NCBI RefSeq assembly: GCF_009676955.1
Contig: NZ_CP045696.1
Location: 1,238,501 to 1,302,500, forward strand
DNA: 64,000 nt
Direction: 5' to 3'
From: Sodaliphilus pleomorphus
GTDB taxonomy: Bacteria; Bacteroidota; Bacteroidia; Bacteroidales; Muribaculaceae
In this document: in pieces, positions 16,579 through 24,911 of the stretch
Layout: every line of letters begins with the position of its first letter
Numbering within the stretch: the first letter of the stretch is position 1
Program-made: the position numbers and the translations under genes
The notes under the pieces: generated by a model
The model's database searches: none
The model's input: only the letters and a program-made list of their open reading frames with translations
Told to the model about the DNA's origin: nothing

Positions 16579-18045
16579 ATGGCTGAAAAACAAGGTCAAG
16601 GACTGGAAACAACGATAAAGACAGGGTTGCGCACCTCGCAGCTCAATGTCGACCTCGCCCCGCTGCTCAAAATGAACGAGTCGGAAATCGAGGAGCGCGT
16701 GCGCGGCGAGCTCGACAGCAACCCCGCGCTTGAGCCGAAGGCCGACCCCGACGACGAGGGCAGCACGCCAGGCGGCGAGAAAGACGAGGGCAGCACGCCC
16801 GACGACGAGGGCGAGAGCGACTTTGACTTTGGCAACAACGACGATGACGACAACGGCGACGACACAGCCCCCAACTACCGCGCCAGCAACCACAGCGCCG
16901 ACGACGAGTACTACGGGCCCACCGCCGTCGAGGAGCCCACGCTGAGCGACTACCTCATGCAGCAAGTGCGCGAGCGCGACATCAGCCCCGAGCAGGAAAT
17001 CATAGCCCAGTATATCGTGGGCAGCCTCGACGACAACGGCTTCCTGCAACGCTCGCCCAGCGCCATTGCCGACGACATCACCTTCAGCGACGGCCGCATC
17101 GAGGTCGAACCCGCCGATGTCGAGGCCGTGCTCAAGATCGTGCGCCAGCTCGACCCGCCAGGCATTGCCGCCACCGACCTGCGCGACTGCATCCTGCTGC
17201 AGCTGAGGCGCATGCCCGTGACCGACCTGGTCGAGGAAACCATCGAGCTGGTCGACAAATACTTCGACCTGCTGGGCAAGAAGCACTACGACAAGATATG
17301 CGCCAGCATGAACATCGACGAGCACCGGCTGCGGCAGCTCATCGAGCTGGTGCGCAGTGTCAACCCCAAGCCCGGCAGCGGCTTCTCGGGCGGCACGAGC
17401 GAGACCGTGCGCCAGCAAATCACGCCCGACTATGAGGTAGACGTCGACGGCGACAAGCTCACCCTCACCCTGCTCAACCGCATCCCCGAGCTGCAAATCT
17501 CGGAGAGCTATACCCGTCTCTACAACGAGTACAACAACACCAAGGCCACCTCGCGCGCCCAGCGCGACACGATGACCGACATACACGACAAGTACAACCG
17601 GGCCAGCAACTTCATCACCCTGCTGCACATGCGCCAGCAGCGCCTGTTCAAGACCATGGCCGCCATCGTCAAGCGCCAGCACGACTTCTTTGTCACCGGC
17701 GACGAGTCGCAGCTCAAGCCCATGGTGCTCAAGGATGTGGCCCACGACGCGGGCTACGACGTGTCGACCATATCGCGCACCACACAAGGAAAATATGTGA
17801 CCACACCCTGGGGGGTGTATCCGCTCAAGCACTTCTTCAGCGAGGGGCTGGGCGAGGTGTCGACCCACACGGTGCTGCAAGCCCTCAAGAAGCTCGTCGA
17901 CGACGAAGACAAGAGCCACCCGCTGAGCGACGACGCCCTGTGCGAGCTGCTCAACAAGCAGGGCTACGACGTGAAGCGCCGCACCGTGGCCAAGTATCGC
18001 GACCGCCTGGGCATAGCCGTGGCACGGCTGCGCAAAACCATTTAA
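16579..18045 (+). CDS. rpoN: RNA polymerase sigma-54 factor
   Basis: Sigma-54 directs RNA polymerase to -24/-12 promoters that need AAA+ activators. The 488-residue product has a Gln/Leu-rich region I (residues ~1-55, SQLNVDLAPLLKMNESEIEERV). An acidic region II follows (residues ~58-98, nearly all Asp, Glu, Gly, Ser and Asn). The core-binding region includes DDNGFLQ and LDPPGIAATDLRDCILLQL. The C-terminal DNA-binding region contains a helix-turn-helix (VAHDAGYDVSTISRTTQGKYV) and the RpoN box KRRTVAKYRD near residue 465. It has its own promoter and is followed by the PAP2-like gene after 13 bases. No sigma-54 activator is visible in the window. Confidence 0.97.
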   Translation: MAEKQGQGLETTIKTGLRTSQLNVDLAPLLKMNESEIEERVRGELDSNPALEPKADPDDEGSTPGGEKDEGSTPDDEGESDFDFGNNDDDDNGDDTAPNYRASNHSADDEYYGPTAVEEPTLSDYLMQQVRERDISPEQEIIAQYIVGSLDDNGFLQRSPSAIADDITFSDGRIEVEPADVEAVLKIVRQLDPPGIAATDLRDCILLQLRRMPVTDLVEETIELVDKYFDLLGKKHYDKICASMNIDEHRLRQLIELVRSVNPKPGSGFSGGTSETVRQQITPDYEVDVDGDKLTLTLLNRIPELQISESYTRLYNEYNNTKATSRAQRDTMTDIHDKYNRASNFITLLHMRQQRLFKTMAAIVKRQHDFFVTGDESQLKPMVLKDVAHDAGYDVSTISRTTQGKYVTTPWGVYPLKHFFSEGLGEVSTHTVLQALKKLVDDEDKSHPLSDDALCELLNKQGYDVKRRTVAKYRDRLGIAVARLRKTI

Positions 18046-18058
18046 GCCCCAAGAAAAC

Positions 18059-18703
18059 ATGAAAGCAAGCGAAATCAAGAACAAACGCGTCGTCATAGGG
18101 CTGTCGCAATTCATGTCGACAGTGCTCAGCCCGCTGCTCATGCCGTCCTACGGTGTGTTTCTGGTGCTGTGGGGGTCATTCTTGAGTTCCCGCCCCACGG
18201 GCGACCGGGCCATGATACTGATTGTGATGTTTGGCCTCACGTGCATCCTGCCCATGATATTCATCTCGGCGCTTCAGCATTTCGGGCTGGTGCACAGCAA
18301 GCGCCTCGACCTGCGCCGGGAGCGCACGCTGCCCTACATCTTTGCTCTGGCCTGCTACACGAGCAGCTGCTTCTACCTGAATCATGTGCACGCGCCCGAG
18401 TGGTTCATCATGTTTGCCGCCGGCGGCGCCGTGGCCCTGCTGCTGGTGCTGCTCATCAACCTGAAGTGGAAAATAAGCGCCCACATGACCGGCATAGGCG
18501 GCATTGTGGCCCTGGTCTACACCATGCACATCCAGATGATCGAGGCCTTCGACATGCAGGTGGTGCTCATCGTCACCATCATGCTGGCAGGCTGCCTGGG
18601 CACGGCACGCATCATCCAGGGGCGGCACGACTTTGCCCAAGTGATTGCGGGCGCGCTGCTGGGCTACTTCAGCGTGAAGATGATGATGATGCTCTTCGGG
18701 TAG
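18059..18703 (+). CDS. PAP2-like phosphatase family membrane protein
   Basis: The 214-residue product has about six membrane helices. PAP2 motifs are recognisable but altered: KRLDLRRERTLPY in place of K-x6-RP, ISAH in place of PSGH (residues ~139-142), and ARIIQGRHDFAQVIAG in place of SR-x5-H-x3-D (residues ~178-193), with the final Asp replaced by Gln. Family members remove phosphate from lipid carriers such as undecaprenyl pyrophosphate or lipid A. The key His and Arg residues remain, so activity is plausible but not certain. The gene follows rpoN by 13 bases and precedes purE by 81 bases. Confidence 0.7.
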   Translation: MKASEIKNKRVVIGLSQFMSTVLSPLLMPSYGVFLVLWGSFLSSRPTGDRAMILIVMFGLTCILPMIFISALQHFGLVHSKRLDLRRERTLPYIFALACYTSSCFYLNHVHAPEWFIMFAAGGAVALLLVLLINLKWKISAHMTGIGGIVALVYTMHIQMIEAFDMQVVLIVTIMLAGCLGTARIIQGRHDFAQVIAGALLGYFSVKMMMMLFG

Positions 18704-18784
18704 AGCACCTGCACGCGCGCGATATTGCGGCAGCAAGTAGACACACACACTCATTCGTTTATCATATTTTTTAGAAGTATAGCA

Positions 18785-19291
18785 ATGAAAGCATTAGTAA
18801 GCATCATTATGGGCAGCACGAGCGACCTGCCCGTCATGGAAAAAGCCTGCAAGTGGCTCAACGAGATGGAGATACCCTTCGAGGTCAATGCCCTCTCGGC
18901 CCACCGCACCCCTCAGGCCGTCGAGAAGTTTGCCCGCGAGGCCCAGGGACGCGGCATCAAGGTGATCATAGCTGGGGCCGGCATGGCCGCTGCCCTGCCA
19001 GGCGTGATAGCAGCCTCCACCACCCTGCCAGTGATAGGAGTGCCCATCAAGGGCATGCTCGACGGCCTCGACGCCATGCTGAGCATCGTGCAGATGCCTC
19101 CCGGCATACCGGTGGCCACTGTGGGGGTGAACGGGGCACAGAACGCCGCCATTCTCGCCGCCGAGATCATGGCTCTGGCCGACAGCGACATCGCCCAGAA
19201 GGTGACCCGCTACAAGGCCGGCCTGGGAGCCAAGATTGAAAAGGCCAACCAAGACCTGGCCCAAGTGAAATATGACTACAAAGTGAACTGA
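18785..19291 (+). CDS. purE: N5-carboxyaminoimidazole ribonucleotide mutase
   Basis: PurE rearranges N5-CAIR to CAIR in purine synthesis. The 168-residue product shows the class I signature GSTSDLPVMEKA near residue 10, SAHRTP near 39 and GAGMAAALPGVIAA near 67-80. The frame extends 20 codons further upstream, but the residues there are unlike the family and MKALVSIIMGS gives the usual N-terminus. It is followed by ispG after 51 bases and is likely co-transcribed with it. Confidence 0.95.
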   Translation: MKALVSIIMGSTSDLPVMEKACKWLNEMEIPFEVNALSAHRTPQAVEKFAREAQGRGIKVIIAGAGMAAALPGVIAASTTLPVIGVPIKGMLDGLDAMLSIVQMPPGIPVATVGVNGAQNAAILAAEIMALADSDIAQKVTRYKAGLGAKIEKANQDLAQVKYDYKVN

Positions 19292-19342
19292 CGGGGCAAG
19301 CGGCACCACAAGCCCCCCAGGGCCAAACCAAAAAGCACAGCA

Positions 19343-21049
19343 ATGAACGACGATTTCAACTACAGCAGACGAGAGACAACAACCGTCGACGTGGGCGGCG
19401 TGAAGATGGGCAGCGGCTACCCGGTGAGGGTGCAGTCGATGACCAACACCGACACCAACGACATCGAGGCCAGCGCGGCACAGTGCCTGCGCATCGCCCA
19501 GGCCGGCGGCGAGATCGTGCGCCTCACGGCACAGGGCGTGCGCGAGGCCCAAAGCATAGGGCTGGTGCGGCAGCGCTTGCGCGAGCAGGGGTGCAACGTG
19601 CCTCTGGTGGCCGACATCCATTTCAACCCGCGGGCAGCCTATGCCGCCGCCCAGGTCACCGACAAGGTGCGCATCAACCCGGGCAACTTTGTGGACCCGG
19701 CCCGCACCTTCAAAAGCCTGACCTACACCCCCGACGAGTATGCCGCCGAGTTGCGGCACCTGCACGACGCGCTTGTGCCCTTTATCGACCTGTGCAGGCA
19801 GCACCACACTGCCGTGCGCCTGGGCGTGAACCACGGCAGCCTGAGCGACCGCATCATGAGCCGCTACGGCAACACGGCAGCCGGCATGGTAGAGAGCGTG
19901 ATGGAATTTCTGCGCGTCTTTGTAGAGCAGCACTTCCTCGACGTGGTCATCTCGATGAAGGCCAGCAATGTGGTGGTCATGGTCGAGGCCGTGCGCCGCC
20001 TTGTGGATGCCATGGACGCCGAGCACATGCACTTCCCCCTGCACCTGGGCGTGACCGAGGCCGGATTTGGCGACGACGGGCGCGTGAAAAGCGCCGTGGG
20101 CATAGGGTGCCTCATGGCCGAGGGGCTGGGCGACACCGTGCGCGTGTCGCTGAGCGAGGCCCCCGAAGCCGAGATACCCGTTGCCCGCAAGCTGGTCGAC
20201 TACATGGCCAGCCGCGAGGGGCACACGCCCATCGCAGGCACCTTCAGCCCCGGCTACAACCGTCTGGCACCCTGCCGCCGCTACAGCACCGAGGTGCACG
20301 GCAAGATAGGCGGCCGCAAGGTGCCCATAGTGATTGCCGGCTGCGACAGCGGCAGCCTCAAGCCCGACTTCTACAGCCACGAGCTCGACAAGAGCGGCAT
20401 CGACTGGGTCGAGACAGTGGCCAGCTGCCCCGTCGACGAGCTCAAGAAGCGGCTCACCAGCGAGAGCGTGATCATCGTGAGCCCCGACAACGTGAACGTG
20501 AGCGGCTGCATCCAGGCCTTCACCCACAGGCTCACCACTGCCGGCATCTACACGCCGGTGATAGCCCATGTGCGCTACGACGACACCCAGGCCGAGCTGC
20601 TGCAAGTGAAAGCCGGCGCCGACCTGGGCACCGTGATGCTCAACGGCCAGGCCGACGGCCTATGGCTCGAGGCCCCCCGCTTCGACCGGCAAGACAAGCT
20701 CACGGCATGGGCCTTTGCCATCTTGCAGGCCGCACGCGTGCGCATGAGCAAGACCGAGTTTATCTCGTGCCCCAGCTGCGGCCGCACGATGTTTGACCTC
20801 ATGACCACCGTCGACAAGGTGAAAGCCGCCACAGCCCACCTCACCCACCTCAAGATAGCCGTGATGGGCTGCGTGGTGAACGGCCCCGGCGAGATGGCCG
20901 ACGCCGACTATGGCTATGTGGGCGCTGCCCGCCACAAGATAAGCCTATACAAGGGCAAGACCTGCATCGAGAAAAACATACCCGAGACCGAGGCCATACC
21001 CCGCCTGGTCGCCCTCATCAAGCAAAACGGCGACTGGGTCGACCCCTGA
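19343..21049 (+). CDS. ispG: 4-hydroxy-3-methylbut-2-enyl diphosphate synthase, long form
   Basis: IspG converts MEcPP to HMBPP in the MEP isoprenoid pathway using a [4Fe-4S] cluster. The 568-residue product has the TIM-barrel part at residues ~1-270 (VRVQSMTNTDTNDIEASAAQ, VADIHFNPRAA, GVNHGSLSDRI). The cluster domain has ligands C476 and C479 in CPSCGRTMFD, C510 in GCVVNGPGE, and E517. An insert of roughly 150 residues between barrel and cluster domain gives the long three-domain form found in Bacteroidetes, Chlamydiae and plants. A strong bidirectional terminator separates it from the convergent nagB. Confidence 0.97.
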   Translation: MNDDFNYSRRETTTVDVGGVKMGSGYPVRVQSMTNTDTNDIEASAAQCLRIAQAGGEIVRLTAQGVREAQSIGLVRQRLREQGCNVPLVADIHFNPRAAYAAAQVTDKVRINPGNFVDPARTFKSLTYTPDEYAAELRHLHDALVPFIDLCRQHHTAVRLGVNHGSLSDRIMSRYGNTAAGMVESVMEFLRVFVEQHFLDVVISMKASNVVVMVEAVRRLVDAMDAEHMHFPLHLGVTEAGFGDDGRVKSAVGIGCLMAEGLGDTVRVSLSEAPEAEIPVARKLVDYMASREGHTPIAGTFSPGYNRLAPCRRYSTEVHGKIGGRKVPIVIAGCDSGSLKPDFYSHELDKSGIDWVETVASCPVDELKKRLTSESVIIVSPDNVNVSGCIQAFTHRLTTAGIYTPVIAHVRYDDTQAELLQVKAGADLGTVMLNGQADGLWLEAPRFDRQDKLTAWAFAILQAARVRMSKTEFISCPSCGRTMFDLMTTVDKVKAATAHLTHLKIAVMGCVVNGPGEMADADYGYVGAARHKISLYKGKTCIEKNIPETEAIPRLVALIKQNGDWVDP

Positions 21050-21066
21050 GAGCGGCCCAGCGACAC

Positions 21067-21142
21067 AATACAGCAAGAGAGAGAGGCCGTGCCCCCCCAG
21101 TCGGGGCCGCCTCTCTCTCTTGTGCTGTATTCTGTTTTTTTT
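21067..21142. terminator. Bidirectional terminator between ispG and nagB
   Basis: The arms AATACAGCAAGAGAGAGAGG and its near-complement ending GCTGTATT form a stem of about 20 bp with a small bulge; the loop is GC-rich. A run of eight T follows on the plus strand, so it clearly suits ispG. The minus-strand side serving nagB has no comparable T-run. Confidence 0.85.
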
Positions 21143-21160
21143 CAGTTCACTGCCACCTGG

Positions 21161-21973
21161 CTACTTCATGAGCGTGGCAGGGTCGAGATGATTGCGCTCG
21201 ATGTCTTTGAAATAGCGATAGGTGCTCACCTTCAGGTCCATCGTAGCGTCCTCGTCGCATATAATGATAGCCTTGGGGTGCATCTGCAGGGCACTCAGGG
21301 TGCACATTTGCGACACACCGCCCTCGACAGCAGCCTTCAAGGCTGGAGCCTTCTTGTAGCCGTTCACGATAATCATCACGCTCTTGGCGTCCATCACGGT
21401 GCCCACGCCCACGGTGAGAGCCGTCTTGGGCACCTTGTTCACGTCGTTGTCGAAGAAGCGGCTGTTGGCGATCACCGTGTCCTGGGTGAGCGTCTTCTGG
21501 CGCGTGCGCGACACCAGGCTGCTGCCCGGCTCGTTGAAGGCAATGTGGCCGTCGGGGCCCACGCCGCCCATGAAGAGGTCGATGCCGCCAGCTTGCTTGA
21601 TGCGCTCCTCATAGCGTGCGCACTCCTGCTCCAGGTCGTCGGCATTGCCGTTGAGGATGTTCACATTCTCCTTCTTGATGTCGATGTGAGAAAAGAAATT
21701 GTTCCACATGAAGGAGTGGTAGCTCTCGGGGTGCTCCTCGGGCAGGCCCACATACTCGTCCATGTTGAATGTGATCACGTTCTTAAACGACACCTTGCCG
21801 GCCTTGTTGAGCTCGATGAGCTTCTTGTACATGCCCAGAGGCGAGCTTCCTGTGGGGCAACCCAGCACAAAGGGTTTTTCGGCTGTGGGCTGGGCGGCGT
21901 TGATGCGCGACGCTACATACATGGCAGCCCATTCCGACACTTTCTCATAATCAGGTTCGATGATTAATCTCAT
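21161..21973 (-). CDS. nagB: Glucosamine-6-phosphate deaminase
   Basis: NagB converts glucosamine-6-phosphate to fructose-6-phosphate and ammonia. All catalytic motifs of the family are present in the 270-residue product: [16 protein letters not shown] (phosphate binding), [10 protein letters not shown] with the proton-transfer Asp, and [14 protein letters not shown] with the Asp-His-Glu set. The length is that of the hexameric E. coli type. It is a single gene on the minus strand with its own promoter. The divergent neighbour at 22600, across tRNA-Lys, carries a NagB-like domain that has lost these catalytic residues. Confidence 0.97.
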   Translation of the reverse strand: MRLIIEPDYEKVSEWAAMYVASRINAAQPTAEKPFVLGCPTGSSPLGMYKKLIELNKAGKVSFKNVITFNMDEYVGLPEEHPESYHSFMWNNFFSHIDIKKENVNILNGNADDLEQECARYEERIKQAGGIDLFMGGVGPDGHIAFNEPGSSLVSRTRQKTLTQDTVIANSRFFDNDVNKVPKTALTVGVGTVMDAKSVMIIVNGYKKAPALKAAVEGGVSQMCTLSALQMHPKAIIICDEDATMDLKVSTYRYFKDIERNHLDPATLMK

Positions 21974-22021
21974 AGTTGCGTTGATGTTTTTTTTTAATTA
22001 ATTAGTCGTACTATTGAACCA

Positions 22022-22029
22022 CAAAATTA
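22022..22029 (-). promoter_or_regulatory. Promoter -7 element of nagB (TAATTTTG on the minus strand)
   Basis: It is a TAnnTTTG match read on the minus strand, 48 bases before the nagB start. No clear -33 element is seen. Confidence 0.6.
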
Positions 22030-22110
22030 CTAAATAATCGGCGAAGTGTCAAGTTTCATCCCGGCAATTGCAACACGGTGCCACCCAGCGCCCCGTGCCA
22101 GCTGAGCAAC

Positions 22111-22150
22111 AAAAAAAACCAAGCAGTCGTTTTTACACAACCACTTGGTT
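22111..22150 (-). terminator. Terminator of tRNA-Lys
   Basis: On the minus strand, AACCAAG and CTTGGTT pair around a partly paired 20-base interior. A run of eight T follows directly. It begins 11 bases after the tRNA. Confidence 0.75.
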
Positions 22151-22161
22151 TCGCCCTCTTG

Positions 22162-22234
22162 TGACCCCGGTGGGGCTCGAACCCACGACCCATTGATTAA
22201 GAATCAATTGCTCTGCCAGCTGAGCTACGGAGTC
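22162..22234 (-). tRNA. tRNA-Lys (anticodon CTT)
   Basis: The minus strand folds into a full cloverleaf: acceptor GACTCCG/CGGGGTC with one G-T pair, D-stem GCTC/GAGC, anticodon stem ATTGA/TCAAT with loop TTCTTAA, and T-arm GTGGG-TTCGAGC-CCCAC. The discriminator base is A. The anticodon CTT reads AAG lysine codons. CCA is not encoded. A TACCTTTG promoter lies 30 bases upstream and a U-tract terminator follows. Confidence 0.95.
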
Positions 22235-22264
22235 AACGGCGCATTCATTTCTGAATTGCGATTG

Positions 22265-22294
22265 CAAAGGTACGACTTTTTTTTGAATTACCAA
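22265..22294 (-). promoter_or_regulatory. Promoter of tRNA-Lys
   Basis: On the minus strand, TTG (22292-22294) is followed after 19 bases by TACCTTTG (22265-22272). This is a well-spaced Bacteroidetes promoter 30 bases before the tRNA. Confidence 0.75.
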
Positions 22295-22480
22295 CACTAT
22301 TCCCGTTTTTTTTCAAAAAAATCTTCATTTTCTTGTTTTGGCGAGCCGCATCGCCCTCCCCGACGAGCACTTCAACGGGCAATCAAGCCAGGCGGGGAGG
22401 CGAGGTGCCGAAAATGGGCGTTTTTTGTGCCCGGTATCAAAAAACAAGCAACATGTTGCATTAATATTTAGAAAAAATCT

Positions 22481-22488
22481 TATCTTTG
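22481..22488 (+). promoter_or_regulatory. Promoter -7 element of the NagB-like/LmbE fusion gene (TATCTTTG)
   Basis: It is a perfect TAnnTTTG match 111 bases before the start codon, with a TTG 22 bases upstream, slightly longer than the usual spacing. Confidence 0.65.
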
Positions 22489-22599
22489 CTTCTAAGCAAT
22501 GGCAAGGGGCATGGAGCGCGCCCGGCAGGCGAGGCCCACCCCCACCAGAAATGTAAACTTGCAATGTAAATTTAGACAAAAAAATTCAGGAACTAAAAG

Positions 22600-24594
22600 A
22601 TGGATAATATAACCGAACTAAGTTCAAAGATAAAGCTCGACCAGGTGCCTACCCGCCTGTACAGGCCCGAGAGCGAGCTGGAGCTGGCCTCGCTCACGCG
22701 CTGCGAGAAAATCTATACCAAGATAGTGGAAACTCCCAGCGAGGGAGCGGCCGACGTGGCTGCCGACATTGCCCGCCAGATAACCCGCAACGTGCGCGAG
22801 AAGGGGCGATGCGTGATAGGGCTGGGTGCCGGCCGGGCTGCGCTCGACGTGTACGACGAGCTGGTGAAGCTGTACTTTGCCGACAAGGTGACCTTTGCCA
22901 ACGTTGTCGCCTTCAACATGAGCGAGCTCGGGCTGGGCAACGTGCGCGAGGACTCGCAGAGCACCATAAGCCGCCTCTACGAGCGGCTGTTCCGCAAGGT
23001 CGACATCGACCCCAACAACATCCACACCTTCGACCCGAGTGCCACCAAGGAGAACGTGCACAAGCTGTGCAAAATCTACGAGACCACCATCGACGAGTAT
23101 GGTGGTCTCGACGTGGTGATATGCCAGCTCACCAAGACGGGCGGCCTGGCCTTTAACGACCCTGGCTCATCGTCGTCGTCGTCGTGCCGGCTGGTGCTGC
23201 TGAGCAACGAGACCCGCCAGCGCATCGCCGAGTCCTACCAGTGCGAGATAGCGCCTGACACGGCCGTGACGCTGGGCATGAGCAACCTGCTCTCGGCCCG
23301 CAAGTTCTATGCCGTGGCCTGGGGCGAGGAGAGCATCGATGCCGTGTACAACTGCATCGAGGGCAAAATCTCGGACCTCTACCCCGCCTCGTTCCTGCAG
23401 ATGCACCGCGACGTGAAGCTCACCATCGACCTGGAGGCTGCCACGCGGCTCACCCGCATCAATTTCCCGTGGAAGGTGACCAGCTGCAACTGGACGCCGC
23501 AGCTCGTGCGCCGCGCCATCGTGTGGCTGAGCCAGCACACGGGCAAGCCGGTGCTCAAGCTCACCAACAAGGACTACAACGACAACGGCCTGAGCGAGCT
23601 GGTGACCGTGTTTGGCTCGGCCTACGACGTAAACATCAAGATATTCAACGACCTGCAGCACACCATCACCGGCTGGCCTGGCGGCAAGCCTAATGCCGAC
23701 GACTCGTCGCGCCCCGAGCGGGCACTGCCCTATCCCAAGCGTGTGCTCGTGTTCAGCCCGCACCCCGACGATGCCGTGGTGTCGATGGGCGGCACCCTGC
23801 GCCGGCTTGTGCAGCAGGGTCACGACGTGCACGTGGTGTTCCAGACCAGCGGCGACATCACCGTGGCCGACGAGGACCTGGAGCGCACCTTGATGCTCAA
23901 CAGCATGTTAAGCGACCACTACGGCTACCCGCAAGAGCGCAGGCGCGTGGTGGCGCAGTCGATCATCGACGGCATCAAAGCCAAGAAGCCAGGCGACCCC
24001 GACAATGCCGAGATGCGGTTTATGAAGGGCCGCATCCTCACGTGCGAGTCGATCATGGGCTGCATGTACATGGGCGTGAGACGCGACCACATACACGAGC
24101 TTGCCCTGCCCTTCTACGAGAGCAACCCCTATGGCCGCGGCAAGGTGACCGATGCCGACGTGCTGCTGATCAAGAAAATCATCGAGAACGTGAAGCCTCA
24201 CCAGATATTCTTTGCCGACGACCTGAGCGACCCCTACGGCACCCACATGCGCGCCACCAACGCCCTGCTGCTGGCCATCGACGAGCTCAAAGAGGCCGAC
24301 TTCATGCAAGAGTGCCGCATGTGGATGTACCGCGGCCAGTGGGGCACGTGGGACATCGACCACATCGAGATGGCAGTGCCCATGAGCCCCGAGGAGTTCA
24401 CCTACAAGGTGAACGGCGTGCTCAAGCACCAGTCGCAGATACACGACGCCCCCTTCCGCGACCCTGGCGACGGCCAGCTCTCGTGGCAGAAGACCATCGA
24501 CCGCAACAAGGACACGGCCGACTTGTATGCCTCGCTGGGCCTTGCCACCTACGAGGCCATGGAGGCCTTTGTGCAATATCACCCCGAGCGGTGA
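22600..24594 (+). CDS. Degenerate NagB-like domain fused to a LmbE/PIG-L-type deacetylase
   Basis: Residues ~20-290 are homologous in pattern to glucosamine-6-phosphate deaminase, but the catalytic set is gone. FNMDEY has become FNMSEL (S108), and [14 protein letters not shown] has become TKTGGLAFNDPGSS, so Asp, His and Glu are replaced by T180, G182 and D187. Residues ~375-600 form a LmbE/PIG-L domain with the zinc motif HPDDA at 388-392. That domain usually removes acetyl groups from N-acetylglucosamine-type sugars. The 664-residue protein may therefore be a deacetylase with a sugar-phosphate-sensing or oligomerising NagB fold. Databases often name this type 'glucosamine-6-phosphate deaminase'; the missing residues argue against that activity. 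It stands alone, next to a genuine nagB. Confidence 0.85.
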   Translation: MDNITELSSKIKLDQVPTRLYRPESELELASLTRCEKIYTKIVETPSEGAADVAADIARQITRNVREKGRCVIGLGAGRAALDVYDELVKLYFADKVTFANVVAFNMSELGLGNVREDSQSTISRLYERLFRKVDIDPNNIHTFDPSATKENVHKLCKIYETTIDEYGGLDVVICQLTKTGGLAFNDPGSSSSSSCRLVLLSNETRQRIAESYQCEIAPDTAVTLGMSNLLSARKFYAVAWGEESIDAVYNCIEGKISDLYPASFLQMHRDVKLTIDLEAATRLTRINFPWKVTSCNWTPQLVRRAIVWLSQHTGKPVLKLTNKDYNDNGLSELVTVFGSAYDVNIKIFNDLQHTITGWPGGKPNADDSSRPERALPYPKRVLVFSPHPDDAVVSMGGTLRRLVQQGHDVHVVFQTSGDITVADEDLERTLMLNSMLSDHYGYPQERRRVVAQSIIDGIKAKKPGDPDNAEMRFMKGRILTCESIMGCMYMGVRRDHIHELALPFYESNPYGRGKVTDADVLLIKKIIENVKPHQIFFADDLSDPYGTHMRATNALLLAIDELKEADFMQECRMWMYRGQWGTWDIDHIEMAVPMSPEEFTYKVNGVLKHQSQIHDAPFRDPGDGQLSWQKTIDRNKDTADLYASLGLATYEAMEAFVQYHPER

Positions 24595-24615
24595 GCGCGA
24601 CCATCGTGGTGCATG

Positions 24616-24658
24616 CTGCAGCCCCGGGCCCTGTGCAACGACGAGCCCGGGGCTGCAG
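24616..24658 (+). terminator. GC-rich hairpin after the NagB-like/LmbE gene, no U-tract
   Basis: Perfect 14-bp arms CTGCAGCCCCGGGC and GCCCGGGGCTGCAG enclose a 15-base loop, 21 bases after the stop. No T-run follows. Confidence 0.55.
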
Positions 24659-24767
24659 TGCTAAATGCATGACCGCCGCCAAGCAGGCAAGAACGCCAAA
24701 ACACGCAAAAAATGCACTGAAAAGCACATATTTAGCCTCGCGAAACAGAATTGTCAAGAATTTTACC

Positions 24768-24775
24768 TAAATTTG
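24768..24775 (+). promoter_or_regulatory. Promoter -7 element of rnr (TAAATTTG)
   Basis: It is a perfect TAnnTTTG match 136 bases before the ATG at 24912. A TTG lies 14 bases upstream, shorter than the usual spacing. Confidence 0.6.
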
Positions 24776-24911
24776 TAGGTGGCAATTCAGGTCCTGGCCA
24801 GAAGCACAACGGCAAGGCGTGTCTCGAGTGGGGCCAAGAGAGGCCGGCAGCACTGCAAGCCACCAGTGCTGTGACCGATGCAAAACAAACAAACGCAATA
24901 TAATCTCATAT

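Larger units (their letters stand above)
22235..22599. other. Divergent intergenic region between tRNA-Lys and the NagB-like/LmbE fusion gene
   Basis: It holds the tRNA-Lys promoter at 22265-22294 (minus) and the fusion-gene promoter at 22481-22488 (plus). Between them is a GC-rich patch with a loose inverted repeat (CGCCCTCCCCG ... CGGGGAGGCG). The leader of the fusion gene would be about 105 bases long. I see no coding sequence. Confidence 0.6.
24595..24911. other. Intergenic region before rnr
   Basis: It contains the hairpin at 24616-24658, an AT-rich stretch with the rnr promoter at 24768-24775, and a GC-rich leader of about 130 bases. No coding sequence is supported; an in-frame upstream ATG at 24819 adds residues unlike RNase R. 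Confidence 0.6.

Noticed and set aside
22310..22440. Small RNA gene upstream of the NagB-like/LmbE gene
   Set aside because: Only a loose inverted repeat is seen, with no separate promoter and terminator pair around it.
22600..24594. Second active glucosamine-6-phosphate deaminase
   Set aside because: All catalytic residues of the NagB site are replaced, so I call the domain a pseudoenzyme fused to a deacetylase.
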